Part shown: piece after piece, positions 52,801 to 63,365 of the stretch
Position numbering within the stretch: position 1 is the stretch's first letter
Layout: each line of letters opens with the position of its first letter
Assembly: GCA_003313425.1 (NCBI GenBank)
Contig: NHZP01000066.1
Coordinates: 62,001-126,000, forward strand
Direction of reading: 5' to 3'
Length of the DNA: 64,000 bases
From: Pseudopyrenochaeta lycopersici
Taxonomy: Eukaryota; Ascomycota; Dothideomycetes; Pleosporales; Pseudopyrenochaetaceae
Translations under genes and position numbers: made by a program
The notes under the pieces: generated by a model
Seen by the model: only the letters and a program-made list of their open reading frames with translations
What the model was told of the DNA's origin: nothing
Databases searched by the model: none

Positions 52801-53726
52801 CCTTCTTTGCGATCGGGCTTGCCTGCAGTTTGCACAGAGTGCTGCATTGTCTCTGTTAGCAGCGCCACGCAGTTGTCTAGTTGCGCTGCATCCCGTGCCG
52901 CGAGCGGGTCTGGGATGATCTGCGCGCCTATCTCCATCAGCCCAGAGAACTTTGGTAGGCTCGTCTCTGGGACTCTGTAGTGATACTGGTCCAGGTGTGG
53001 AGCGCCTAGTGTATGAGTAGGGACAGACGTTACTATTGTCTCGTGGTCTGACCCGCTGTGCATGCTAGCATCTACAGCGGACTGGGCGAACGGGACGTTA
53101 GAGAAGGTAAGATCAATGACATGGCCAGCGCAGTGTGTTGGCTGCCCTGGCACGCCGATATAGTCCATAGAAGCAGCTGCAGCCCAATTAGCAAGCTCTA
53201 TACCGCCATGGGCTGCGGTGACAGTAGGCTCGAAGGATTCGTGCCTGACGTTGAAGTCTCCCCCTACAAGGCAGTGTTGGGGAGGCGCAAGGTGTGTGAC
53301 GTATTGTAGTACGTCTGGTGTAAGTGGCTGTCTGTAACAGTTAAGTATTGCTACTCCATTCACAACAACCCATAACAGGTCTCGATGGTTAAGACTCTCT
53401 CTGGTCTGGTGTTTTACGTGATGCCCTTTCCGGATATAGGTTATCACCCTGGGGCGCGACGAGCCTGGCGCGCTGGGAGTGTCCCAGGTGCTAATTGGCG
53501 CAAGATGTCTATAGCCAGGGTGGGTGGAGGTCCTCGAGTTGGTACATGTAAATGGTTCTTGCACGCACACGACGTCCATGCCCTTCTGGAAGGCTACTTC
53601 TAGTATTGTAATGTGACAGGGAGAGCTCCTGCCAACGTTTGCCCAGCATACTCGTAGCTCTTTGCTTGGTAGACTGGACTGTTGTTGCCTGTAATAGGCT
53701 GGGGCGCTATGGGGGTGTTCTAACAT
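49890..53726 (-). pseudogene. LINE ORF2: endonuclease, reverse transcriptase, RNase H (one nonsense codon)
   Basis: From ATG 53726: an apurinic-type endonuclease domain (VCVQEPFT, VGGDFNVRHE, SGSDHETIVTS). The RT domain starts SPRSWRPIALLSCIGKGLER; then a TAG at 51998-51996; and in the same frame VTLDVQGAFDALL, CGTPQGSPLSPVLYTLYL and the catalytic GYADDICIY. RNase H follows (VTIFSDGSEQYTKAG, GAEAVGAWRG, WLCIDSTSVIW, KWAPGHLGIEGNEAADRLAN), and a C-terminal CSCQ...TPEHLVLC finger. Only the one stop disrupts 1278 codons. A CAG-to-TAG change would fit the CpA-to-TpA pattern of RIP, but the ancestral codon is not known. The C-terminal product could start at ATG 51986 but would lack the endonuclease. 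Confidence 0.88.
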
Positions 53727-55387
53727 GTTGATGGTGGGTCATCGCTCATGCTGGCGTCTTCTCTCTCTGAGGTAGACGGGTCAGTGTAGATAGTAGGTCG
53801 TGGGCGTAGGCTGCTAGCAGACAGTTGTCCTACGTTGAGGTTTCCTCGGCCTGTAGCTACCCGTCTTGGCCTCTTTTCTCCGCTGCTAGCAGATGAAGAT
53901 GCGTGGGAGGCACTAGTCGTTCTAATGCGACTAGCTCCGCTGTTTCCTTGCACTGCGCTCTCCTGAGCAGTAGAGTGGGACAGTGTAGTCGCCTGAGGAG
54001 CCTCTGGCGGAGTAGCTTCGGGCTGAGGTGTAGCTTGTCTAAAGGTTTCTTCAACTGTCCTGTGGAGGTGCTGACGTGCTATCCTGCCTGCGCGGCGGAT
54101 GGCTTTTAGCTCGGTCTGTGTGGGCTTGCTTATGTGTCCATGGACCCGACGAGGGGCTGCAGGGCAGTTGGAGTGGCTGGCTGGGTGAGGGCCATGGCAG
54201 TTGGCACACATAGCTCTGTGGGAACAACTTTCCCCATACTGTCCTTGGTGTTGGTCTGTACGATCACCGCACTGCACACAGCGGGCTACTCGGGTGCAGC
54301 TAGCAGCGTTGCAGTAGCCCTGGCAGCCCGGGTCATGTCGTTGTATGGCTGGGTGTTTGTGGATTTCCTTTGAAAATTGGCTGGTGCCAAAGAGCTGGAA
54401 CGAGCGGACTGGCTCCTTGTATGAAACAATCCAGGTAGTAAGGCCATTCTGGTTCGCCCCGTGCCGTGAGGTTCTGCAGTTTACGGGCTGCTTGCCTGTT
54501 TGTGAGCATACCTCTTCTTCCACTAGCTGGATAGTAGTGGGTAAATCAGTGCCGTCAAGAGTCCGGAAAGAGCTGGGTACTCCTTGTACTGCATAGTTGA
54601 TCCAGCGCTCTGGGATTCTGACTGCGTCTCCGCCTAGGGCCCGTATTAGAAGTTCCTGGTTTTCTGGGGTTAGAAGTTCCTCCCGGATGTTCTGGTTAGC
54701 TGGGGTGCTAGCCCAGCCTGTATTAATAGGTGACGCAGTAGGTACGTCTTTAAGGGCGATTCCTCCTATGCTCTTGCAGATTGCCTGCCTTACTGCAAAT
54801 GGTGAGGGTTGTTGCAGTCGCATTGCTGGGTTAGAGATGGCAATGAAGATTCGGTTGTCTTCTTTTAGCTTAGCTGGCGGGGCAGGCCGTGGCGTAGTAG
54901 GGATCAGGGGTCGGCTGATACCCCTATCTGATATTTGGGGGTTTCTGGCTACGTCCGCCCAAGAGCGGCGTCCTGAGTCCGGGCTCCTGGAGTTACTGTA
55001 GCTGGCATCGCTGCTCCAGCGGGAGCTACTGGGAGAGTTGCTTGGGGAGAGGGAGGTCAGGGCGTGGATGACTCTCCGTTGCAGCTCCTCCGCAATCCTA
55101 GATTCTTGAGGGTTGGTGTAGCCCTGAGCGTGTTGATCTACGGCTGCTGCGAAGGCAGTAGTGATGGTGTTCCATAGCTGGGTGATCTGCTGAGTCTCGG
55201 TGATGTAGCGTTGGACGGCGTCAGAGACTCGAGGTTTAGGGGCGCCCCCACTGGGGTTCTGGCTGCTCAGCGAGGGTGCTTGGTGGTGCACGTCCTTCTG
55301 AGGCCGTCTTGAGGCGCGGGTGTCTAGCTGCTGAGGGGACTCGGGGTCTGGGGACCCCGTGTAATGGGAAGGGGGAGGCTCTGCCAT
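53720..55387 (-). CDS. LINE ORF1 gag-like protein (555 aa)
   Basis: ATG at 55387. An N-terminal S/P-rich, low-complexity region precedes a middle conserved segment (NRIFIAISNPAMRLQQPSPF, RIPERWINYAVQGVPSSFRT). Around residues 360-415 there is a cysteine/histidine cluster (CQGYCNAASC, CVQCGDRTDQH, CANCHGPHPASHSNC), zinc-knuckle-like, for binding the element RNA into RNPs. The tail is S-rich and basic. The stop codon overlaps the ORF2 start in ATGTTAG (53726-53720), suggesting that ORF2 is translated by termination-reinitiation. It is intact. Confidence 0.85.
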   Translation of the reverse strand: MAEPPPSHYTGSPDPESPQQLDTRASRRPQKDVHHQAPSLSSQNPSGGAPKPRVSDAVQRYITETQQITQLWNTITTAFAAAVDQHAQGYTNPQESRIAEELQRRVIHALTSLSPSNSPSSSRWSSDASYSNSRSPDSGRRSWADVARNPQISDRGISRPLIPTTPRPAPPAKLKEDNRIFIAISNPAMRLQQPSPFAVRQAICKSIGGIALKDVPTASPINTGWASTPANQNIREELLTPENQELLIRALGGDAVRIPERWINYAVQGVPSSFRTLDGTDLPTTIQLVEEEVCSQTGKQPVNCRTSRHGANQNGLTTWIVSYKEPVRSFQLFGTSQFSKEIHKHPAIQRHDPGCQGYCNAASCTRVARCVQCGDRTDQHQGQYGESCSHRAMCANCHGPHPASHSNCPAAPRRVHGHISKPTQTELKAIRRAGRIARQHLHRTVEETFRQATPQPEATPPEAPQATTLSHSTAQESAVQGNSGASRIRTTSASHASSSASSGEKRPRRVATGRGNLNVGQLSASSLRPRPTIYTDPSTSEREDASMSDDPPSTC

Positions 55388-55548
55388 CCTATCAGGCTCC
55401 CTTGCGTGTCGCGTGGGGGGCCTAGGCGGACGTTAGAGGTACTCCCAGAGTGGCCGCAGTGAGCCGGATCAGTTGCTGGTATTTTTGGTCCTCTGTAAAG
55501 GATATCCAAAAATCGAAAAATTGGTGTTCGGTTGCAGGATTGAAGGGC

Positions 55549-56669
55549 GATAGGCCAGTTGCCTCAAAGGCCTTAAGGATAGTCTCCTTTTTAAATGAGG
55601 CTGCCCAGGCTGCTTTGAAGAAAGGATAGAAGTCTCTTTTGCTGATAGAAACTAGCCCCTGGCTTCTCTCCATGAACTGTGAGATCTCCTGTGAGTACGC
55701 TGATGAGAGAGGCTTGAACATGCCTACGTCAAGTGGCTGTAAGCTATGGGTTGAGTGAGGAGGATAGATAGCTAGGAGGATCTTGTTTTGGTCGCAGTAG
55801 TCAATAAAATCCATAGAAACATGAGATCCATGGCCATCAAGGATGAGTAATCGATAGGAGGATCGAGCTTTTGCCTTGGTGTTGCGATCAAATACATGTT
55901 TCAGCCACGCTAGGCCTATATCGTTGTTTGTCCATCCTGAGGGAGATGAGGTAAAGCGAGCTTGATCATCCTCAGGATCAAACTCTTGCAGCCTGCTGTC
56001 CTGGATTGAGCATGAGGCTGACTGAAATATTAGGGCAGGCTCCAGGGATGATCCATCCGCGCAGATGCAGGCTATCAAGGTAATCCACTCTCTATTACCA
56101 CCCTGGATGAAGGATCTATAGTTGCCCTGCTCATATAAGACCCTGCTGAATATCCTCTTTGACCTGCCTATTACTCCTAAAAGGAACCCCTTTTCATCCA
56201 TATTATATGTATACGGAGCTTCTATCTTATATTGCTTAATCTTATCATCCAAAAGCTTAAAACAGAGGCTGTACTTTGCAGACGAATCAGCTTTGTGGCG
56301 GTTGTTATCCATACCAACTACATATTGAGAGATGAGATGGACGTTGTGCCGCTTGACAAAGCGATCAACCCAGTTCTTTCCAACGTCCTTTTTAGCTATT
56401 TGAGATGCAAAGGTTTGAATTAAAGCCCTAGCAGGTGGTAGGCCTCGCTTAGTGAGCTGGGTGATGTACTGGATGAGCTCCTTTTCCTGGTGTGGATGGA
56501 GATTTTGTTGGTTTTGAGCTTTAACCTCACGCGAGGTGGATGTGCCTTGACTGCGCCTTATCAGTGTTGTAAGCACAACACCATACTCTCTAGCGATTTG
56601 CCTATAAGAGACCTCTTCTCCAGGCTTCAAGGATTCGATTGCTGCAAGCGCATCCTCAAGTTTCCCCAT
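55549..56669 (-). pseudogene. pogo D transposase, N-terminal and catalytic part
   Basis: ATG 56669 (MGKLEDALAAIESLKPGEEV). psq HTH, then CENP-B-like DNA-binding segment (KKDVGKNWVDRFVKRHNVHL); DDE core YNMDEKGFLLGVIGRSKRIF, RLLILDGHGSHVSMDFIDYC and STHSLQPLDVGMFKPL. Interrupted after GLSPFNP by the LINE; the remainder is at 48706-49468. No other lesion. Confidence 0.88.
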
Positions 56670-57368
56670 ATTGGCTGAGTTACGTGGTATTGAAAAGTTG
56701 GTGTTGCATGCTGGGCTGTTGCGTTACGCGGGGTGTTTCGTTACCGAGGCTCACCTCGTAACGCCCGGCCCCTCGTAACGCCCGCTCCTCAACAATTGCA
56801 CGGTTTTTTCAACACCACGTATCTCAACCAATATGGACCCAGTTATAGATGCGCTTACAGCTATCAACTCCTTGGAGCCTGGAGAAGATATTAATTACAC
56901 AAAATTGGCGAATGCCTATGGCGTTGACCGTAGAACGATCGCAAGGCGGCACCAGCTCATTTCAACCTCGCGAGAAGTCAAAGCTCAAAATCAACAAAAT
57001 CTCCATCCATACCAAGAAAAGGAGCTCATCCAGTATATTATCCAGCTCACTAAGCGAGGCCTGCCACCTAGCAGGGCTATGATTCGAAACTTTGCGTCTC
57101 AAATAGCTAAAAAAGAGATTGGAAAGAACTGGGTTGATCGCTTTGTCAAGCGGCACAGTATCCATCTCATCTCTCAATATGCAGTTGGTATGGATAACAG
57201 CCGCCACAAGGCTGATTCCTTCAATAAGTATAGCCTCTATTTTAAGCTTTTAGATGATAAGATCAAGCAATATGAGATAGAAGCTCAGCATACATATAAT
57301 ATGGATGAAAAGGGGTTCCTTTTAGGAGTAATAGGCAGGTCAAAGAGGATATTCAGCAGGGTCTTATA

Positions 57369-58712
57369 CAGTACTAGGACAAAAGTTTGTTCGCGTCGCC
57401 CACGTGCCAGAACAACAACACGCGAACGCGCAGAACCACTGCTTCTCCAACTCAACATAACTACATTAAAATGAGAGCTTTTGGCACAGAAATTAGTGGT
57501 AATCGAATGCAGGGAGGTGAACTATCAGAAAGCCAGCGCAATTATGTTCTAGCCCAGAAAGAGGCGGGTGTGCGGACTAGGGAAATCGCAGAGACTCTTG
57601 GCTGTTCGCAACGCTGCGTTCAGAAGACAATACAACGATGGGAGGCCACCACCAGCAACACCTCGCGCCCTCGGATGGGCCGTCCACCTATTTTAACTAG
57701 GCACGATCATCGCAAGCTGCTTCGCCTTGCTAGAAAGTTCCCAAAAATTGAGTACCGCAAGCTCCTTGAAGAGGCTGGGATGTGGGGAGCTAATGAAGCT
57801 ACCCCCCATGTATCAAAGAAGACTATTCAACGTACCCTCCTTGAAGCTGGATTACACAAGTTCAGAGCAAAGCGCAGACCAAAATCAATAGAGCTAGAGC
57901 AATTTTACGTCTTAAGTTTGCTGCAGATTGGCATAGCTTCAATTGGCAGAGGACAGTCTTCAGGTTCAGCGACGAGTGCTCAATCGCCCGAGGCTCTGGC
58001 CACAACACACCATGGGTATGGCGATTACCTGATGAGAAATGGAGGCATGAGATGATAGATGAGGTTACCACTGCTCGCCAATCTGCTCGCATGGTGTGGG
58101 CGTCAATATGGATGACTGCAGGGGGTCGTGTTGGGCGTAGTCCTCTAGTAATTATGACCCGCGATCCATCAGCACGACGTAAAGGCTATAGTGCGTGGAG
58201 TTATACTCAGGCCCTTGAGGAAGGCCTATTGCCTCAATATAGAGCTGGCGAGAGGTTTATGCAGGATAACTCACGTATCCATACTGCTGCTCTCTCAAAG
58301 GAGTGGTTGGAGGTTCACGGCGTATGGACGGTTGACTTCCCACCATATTCTCCAGACCTCAACCCAATTGAACACATCTGGTGGGCACTCAAACAGAAGG
58401 GTCATGAGCTCCACCCTGAGTTTGATCATATGAGATGACTGGGATCGCTTTGAAATGGGGTTATTGGAGGCGTGGGCAGCCATCCCCGACTCACTGATCC
58501 GCAAGCTGATCACTAGCATGCCACACCGCCTTGACGCTGTAAGACTTGCACAGGGCTACCAGACTAAATATTAAGTATATTGCGACTAATTTGCGCTAAA
58601 AATTGTCTAGTTTAGTCTATCCTACGTGATGTTATAGTGCTTTGAAGTTGAGGGTTTGAGTGGTGATGGGGACGCTAGCCTCCTTGGCGAACAGACTTTT
58701 GTCCTGTGACTG
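57369..58712 (+). mobile_element. Tc1/mariner element nested in pogo E
   Basis: Starts CAGTACTAGGACAAAAGTTT and ends with its imperfect inverted repeat (AGACTTTTGTCCTGTGACTG). TA is duplicated at both sides (57367-57368, 58713-58714). Restoring the empty site gives the sequence seen in pogo D (GTCTTATATGAGC). Length 1344 bp. Confidence 0.9.
57471..58574 (+). pseudogene. Tc1/mariner transposase, frameshifted
   Basis: ATG 57471. The N-terminal paired-like HTH reads LSESQRNYVLAQKEAGVRTR, then EIAETLGCSQRCVQKTIQRW, followed by a GRPPILTRHDHRKLLRLARK linker. An A-run that is one base short near 57880 shifts the frame; the next frame reads FNWQRTVFRFSDECSIARGS, holding the first catalytic aspartate. 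RFMQDNSRIHTAALSKEWLE (second) and PPYSPDLNPIEHIWWALKQK (third) follow. A two-base loss near 58430 causes a second shift; the last block ends GYQTKY at TAA 58572. Two small indels inactivate an otherwise complete gene. Confidence 0.85.
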
Positions 58713-60358
58713 TATGAGCGGGGGAACTATAGATCCTTCATCCAGGGTGGTAACAGAGAGTGGATTACCTTGATAGCCTGCATCTGCGCGGATGGATCAT
58801 CTCTAGAGCCTGCCCTAATATTTCGGTCAGCCTCATGCTCAATCCAGGACAGCAGGCTGCAAGAGTTTGATCCTGAGGATGATCAAGCTCGCTTTACATC
58901 ATCTCCCTCAGGATGGACAAACAACAATATAGGCCTAGCATGGCTGAAACAGGTGTTTGATCGCAACACCAAGGCAAAAGCTCGATCCTCCTATCGATTA
59001 CTCATCCTTGATGGCCATGGATCTCATGTTTCTATGGATTTTATTGACTATTGCGACCAAAACAAGATCCTCCTAGCTATCCATCCTCCTCACTCAACCC
59101 ATAGCTTACAGCCACTTGACGTAGGCATGTTCAAGCCTCTCTCACTCGCGTACTCAGAGGGGATCTCACAGTTCATGGAGAGAAGCCAGGGGCTAGTCTC
59201 TATCAGCAAAAGAGACTTCTATCCTTTCTTCAAAGCAGCCTGGGTAGCTTCATTCAAAAAGGAGACCATCCGGCCTATCGCCCTTCAATCCTGAGGTTAT
59301 CCTCAAAAAGTTCAACACTAGGCTACCTATGCAGGGGAATATAAGCGATAGTGAGTCCTCAGAGCTGAGTGCTGAGAACTGGAGGGAGCTAGAGGCGCTA
59401 GTACGCCACGTTGTCACGCATCGCGAGGATAAAGGGGCTAAAAAGCTCAGCAGGATCTTTCACCACATCTGCACCAAAAAGGCTATCCTTGAGCATGAAG
59501 TAGCAGCTATAAGAGGCGCTCTTATCCATGAGAGGAAGCGCAGGAAGCAGAGCAAGGTCCTCCCATTGCAGCCAGATGAGGACTATCATGGTGGTGCAGT
59601 ATTCTGGTCACCCAAGAAAGTAAAGGAGGCACGTGACCGACAGGAGGCTAGAGCTCGCGAGGAGGAGGAGGAGCAGCAACGTCAAAAGCTTGAAGCAGCT
59701 AAGCATCGTAAGGGGCAAAAGCAGGCCAAGGCTGAGATGATTTAAGCAAGGCGAGTAGCTAGGGCTGAGGTTAGGTTACTGAGGCAGAGGGAAAAGGCAG
59801 ATCGAGCTGCTGATCAGGCCGCCAGGCGGGCTGCTCGCAAGGCTGCAAAACGACTCAAACAAGCTCTCAAATTGTCCCAAAAAGGAAAAAAGAGCAGCCT
59901 TAAAACTGCTGCAAAGGCTGTTACTAGAAAAAGGCAGGTTGTGAGGCCTCGCAGTGGTGAGAAGGCCGTAGGTGCAGAATCAGGCCTACCGCCTGTTTTG
60001 TCACGTGGCGGCCGCGAAATCAAAGTTCCTATCAAGTACCAGTAGCTCTAGATAGCTATTAGCCTTATAAATCGATCCACCAGAAAAAATCGCGATAATA
60101 GCTATAGTATGAGGCTCAATAGCCTCAAGTTTGTTGATGGGTTTGATGTTCGGAGCGGGCGTTACGAGGGGCCGGGCGTTACGAGGTGAGCCTCGGTATG
60201 TGCGTGTTGCCCAGAGAAATAGAAAAAACGATGAAATGATATGTGCCAAGATAAATGCAAGAAATGCGGGTACATAGGGAGATATACATAAGGTACGTGC
60301 AGATCGCGGAGTAATGTGTCTGAACGAAGCATGTGGGGACGCGTTGCTCGGCCGTAGC

Positions 60359-63300
60359 TCAAACTGGCATGAGGCCCTTCTGTTTACCGACAGCTTTGAG
60401 GATTTCGAGATCCACTTTGAGAATTGGAGAGTTCGGCGCAACTTCTTCTAGCACATCGATTGTGCGTTTTAAAAGGGCAGTAAGGTTTTTCTTGGTGAGC
60501 TGCGTGTCCCTTGGTAGGAGAGGGTAGAGTTTGGATTTGTAGATCGATGCGAGGACGAGCATGTTTCCGAATTGTCTAGAAAATGTGAGAAAGAAAGTGT
60601 TGTGATCAAGGTGTGACTTACGCGTGAAGTGTGCCAAAGATGTTCGTCAGTACGAGTCTACGTGTACGGGTACTTTGGTAATCTTTATATGCATTGTTCG
60701 GAGGGGCGCCGACACGGTCGAATGCAATGGTACTCCGGATTGCGTTGTCTATGCATTGGCATGCAACCTCGATGATCTTGCGCTGGTCCTCAGACAATTC
60801 GACCATCTGTACATTCCTGTTGGTAGGCGTGGAGACATAGTCTTCAGTATATGCTGGTGAATTGTGCTGTGACGAATAACTCGCGCTTGCTGCGTTAGGC
60901 GGAAACTCAATAGTGTGACTCGCAATTCGTAGGTAAGGACGCAACATCATGTAAAGCCCCCCGTAGTATTTTGCGCGCACGCGGGCGATATTTATGTCGG
61001 TCGAAGGTGGATCTTCATCCTTCCAGGCCAATTGTGGTGGTAAGACTCGTCTCCAGCTCTCCAGGAGGTCGATATGGTTGCTTGCGTGTTCCGCAACCTC
61101 TTTGACGTTACTTGTATCGAAGATCGAGCGCCCATTCGCTCCATACAGAGCATTATGTGCCTCGTTGAGGATCACACGAAGCCATATTTGACTCGAGTAA
61201 ATCAGCATTGAGATATCGCCTGAATGTCCTCCTCGTCGGTCTTCAATCTCTTCACCAAACTTCTCATACTCATACACGCCTTCGGGGTACATGATGTCGC
61301 TCTGATGCGCAGAGATGTTGCTCGGCGGAAGTGTACTCATCTCAGCCAAAATGTCCCTGCGCAACGGTTAGCAAATGGTAAAGCAAAGAGGGTAACGGCG
61401 ACTGACGATTCTAGTTGGAGACATGTCCAGTAGACGCACATCACTAGATTCAGTCTATATCGCTCCTTGGCAGTAAGAGAGGCTTTCTGGTTGATGTAGT
61501 AACTGCGAATAAGCTTGGGATAATCACTGAGGCATTCGTCAAACCAAATCAATAGTACTTGAAGGTCATGCTTACGCTTTGATGAGAACCATGGTGATCC
61601 GGCAAGCATTATTGATCCAACTCCAGCTCTCTAGGACTCTTGCAAACTGGCTCAGGTACAGGGCAGCTAAAATCATGGCTTGTGCATGTGCCACAGTATT
61701 TCCTCCTTGCTGGTTTCCAAGTATGTCCGTAGCGTAGGAAAAGTACGCCATCCCTGGCAAAATATCGATGTTCCTTGGCCGGTTGTCATCGGAGTTTTCA
61801 CTGTTGAAGCTACCATTAGGATGTGGAGACTCTCGAGTGGGCCCCCGGACATCGTTTAGGCATGGAGTCTTGTCGCTTTGAGGTGCAGGCAGCTTTCGGT
61901 CGTAAGCGCACACTTTTCCGAGTGCGAAGACAAGCAGGACGATGGCGTTTCGCAACGAGCGTTCAATCGAACCATTAGGTAAATAAGTCTCACCAAAGGT
62001 GTTGCAAGATCGCTTTCTTTTTGACTCGATGGAATTGATTTTGTGGATAGGTGACGGTGCGCGACCTAGTGTTCGCGGACCTCACATTGGGGCTGTACTG
62101 TTCAATGAAGTCATGGACCATCCTTTTTAGCTTACTAGGGTTTAGGAAGGGATGCAGGTTATGAATGTTCTTTAGGTACGATTGGAGCAGGTCTTGCAGT
62201 GTCTTGGAATGGAGGTTTAGTCGGCCATCTGGACCAAGCCCTCCTTCATTGCCAGGATACTCTCGAGGGGTGTCGCTGCTCAATGCACTTGGGTTGAAGT
62301 GGTCTAGAGGCGGGTGGCCCCACAGACCACACATTCTCGGTGCCGGCAAAGTTACGTCCGAATCGTTACTGTTCTCGGGACAGTCGGGTCCTTGTGCTCC
62401 ATCGTTCAGATCTTGCCCTTCGCCCACGCCCCAAACGCGTATCAGCCCGCGATCCTGCTCAAGCTGCATGGGATAGTCCGACACTTGACGGCCACCATCT
62501 ACCAATCGGTTCAAGTAGTTCATGTTTTTGTAGAACGTAGTCATGGAACGCCACTCTGCCAACAGCTTGTGAGCTGGGGTAGTGTGGTCACTTTGAAGAC
62601 CACTCTTTTCTCTCGGGCCACTGTTCGTGGCGCGGCTTTGATCGGTCCTCACGTTATCGGCTGGTTTCGTTGGCTGCTGGGGTGCAGCCAAAATGACTTC
62701 TTGCTTGATCGGAGTCCATGCTTGCGAACCGATAGACGGTTCCATATTAATGCTGCTGACTCGTCGAAGCTGGCCTCTTCCCTGAACAGGTGTAGGCCAT
62801 CTCGACGTGCTGGGATCCCTCATGGGGGCAGCGAAAGCCGCTTCAGGCGAGGCGTGATTCGAGATCATCTCGAGGCCTCGTCCTGGTGGTAGTCGGCTCT
62901 CAATGCTCTGCTTCCATGTATTAAATTCACCCACGAGGCTGCTAAGGCCATCAGATATGCTGTTCACACTGTCCTGGAGCTGCATCATGCTTTTATCTTG
63001 CCTGCAAAGCGTCAGCGACGAACCGTACACAAGTAGGTCGCTACGCACTTTGGAGGTGGAACGTCCTTGTACTGGCAATCGAAATTGTTCTCTCTGCAGA
63101 ACTGGCATGGCCGGGCTTCGTCGCATTTCTGCTTCCGCGAACGGCAGTGGTTACACGCCTGGGTGGCCCGGACTTTCTTTCTTCTAACTTGCTGTGGATC
63201 TATCGGCTGGTCATACTGCTGACCGGGAGGCGTTGGTGGTAGGTGAAAGACCGGTCCGTTGTAATAAGGAGGATTGATAGTGTGATTATCGCAGCTAGGT

Positions 63301-63365
63301 GCACCGCCACTGAGGTGATGCTCTGGATTCATACACCAGGGACTCTGATCGCCGCCATGCTCCAT
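60359..63365 (-). pseudogene. Zn2Cys6 fungal transcription factor, copy C (single frameshift)
   Basis: Minus strand, five exons as in copy B: 63365-63049, 63001-61576, 61526-61407, 61356-60622 and 60575-60359, with 46-50 bp introns at identical positions. The zinc cluster is QACNHCRSRKQKCDEARPCQ plus FCRENNFDCQY. In exon 2 a run of five T (62018-62022; A on the coding strand) is one base longer than in A and B, shifting the frame after QFHRVKKK to a stop (61990). Beyond that the frame is open to the end. It is either a very young pseudogene or a sequencing error in a homopolymer. The N-terminal 450 residues with the DNA-binding domain could still be made. The 3' end differs from A and B, and pogo E lies 160 bases away. 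Confidence 0.85.

Larger units (their letters stand above)
49469..55534 (-). mobile_element. Tad1-like LINE (non-LTR retrotransposon), 6.07 kb, near full length
   Basis: Flanked by a 14-bp target duplication CAGGATTGAAGGGC (49455-49468 and 55535-55548). It lies on the minus strand with a ~147-base 5' leader, ORF1 (55387-53720), ORF2 (53726-49890) and a ~420-base 3' UTR. The 3' end is a tetranucleotide tail (ACCA/CCAA repeats at 49469-49487) instead of poly-A. The ORF1 gag-like, ORF2 endonuclease-RT-RNase H order is that of fungal Tad1-clade elements. Confidence 0.9.
48555..56743 (-). mobile_element. pogo/Fot-like transposon D, split by a LINE
   Basis: The left end after TA (48553) reads CCGAGGTTCACCCCGTAACG; the inner TIR GTAACGAAACACCCCGCGTA is mirrored at 56717-56743. 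The outermost ~16 bases of the right terminal repeat are missing: pogo E starts there instead. Without the LINE (49469-55534 plus one target copy) the element is about 2.1 kb, the same size class as pogo A. Confidence 0.8.
56833..60045 (+). pseudogene. pogo E transposase, disrupted
   Basis: ATG 56833 (MDPVIDALTAINSLEPGEDI). It is the same family as D and A. The N-terminal 178 codons run to 57366 and are broken inside VLY by the Tc1 insertion. Coding resumes at 58715 (YRSFIQGGNREW, then IACICADGSSLEPALIF, LLILDGHGSHVSMDFIDYC). A 20-base deletion at about 59270, flanked by GGCC microhomology in the D sequence, shifts the frame. The C-terminal part (59283-60045) has TAA at 59743-59745 where D has CAA. 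At least three lesions exist, so it is inactive, though its terminal repeats remain intact and could be mobilised by another transposase. Confidence 0.88.
56744..60196 (+). mobile_element. pogo/Fot-like transposon E with nested Tc1/mariner
   Basis: The 45-bp terminal repeats at 56744-56788 and 60152-60196 are identical (CCGAGGCTCACCTCGTAACG...), and each is flanked by TA (56742-56743, 60197-60198). It lies head to head with pogo D and shares the CCGAGG start; the D/E junction occurs inside D's terminal repeat. A Tc1/mariner element is inserted at 57369-58712. Confidence 0.88.

Noticed and set aside
53857..55001. Plus-strand ORFs opposite LINE ORF1 and ORF2 (also around 50-53 kb)
   Set aside because: They are antisense shadows of the real minus-strand LINE genes with no independent motif.
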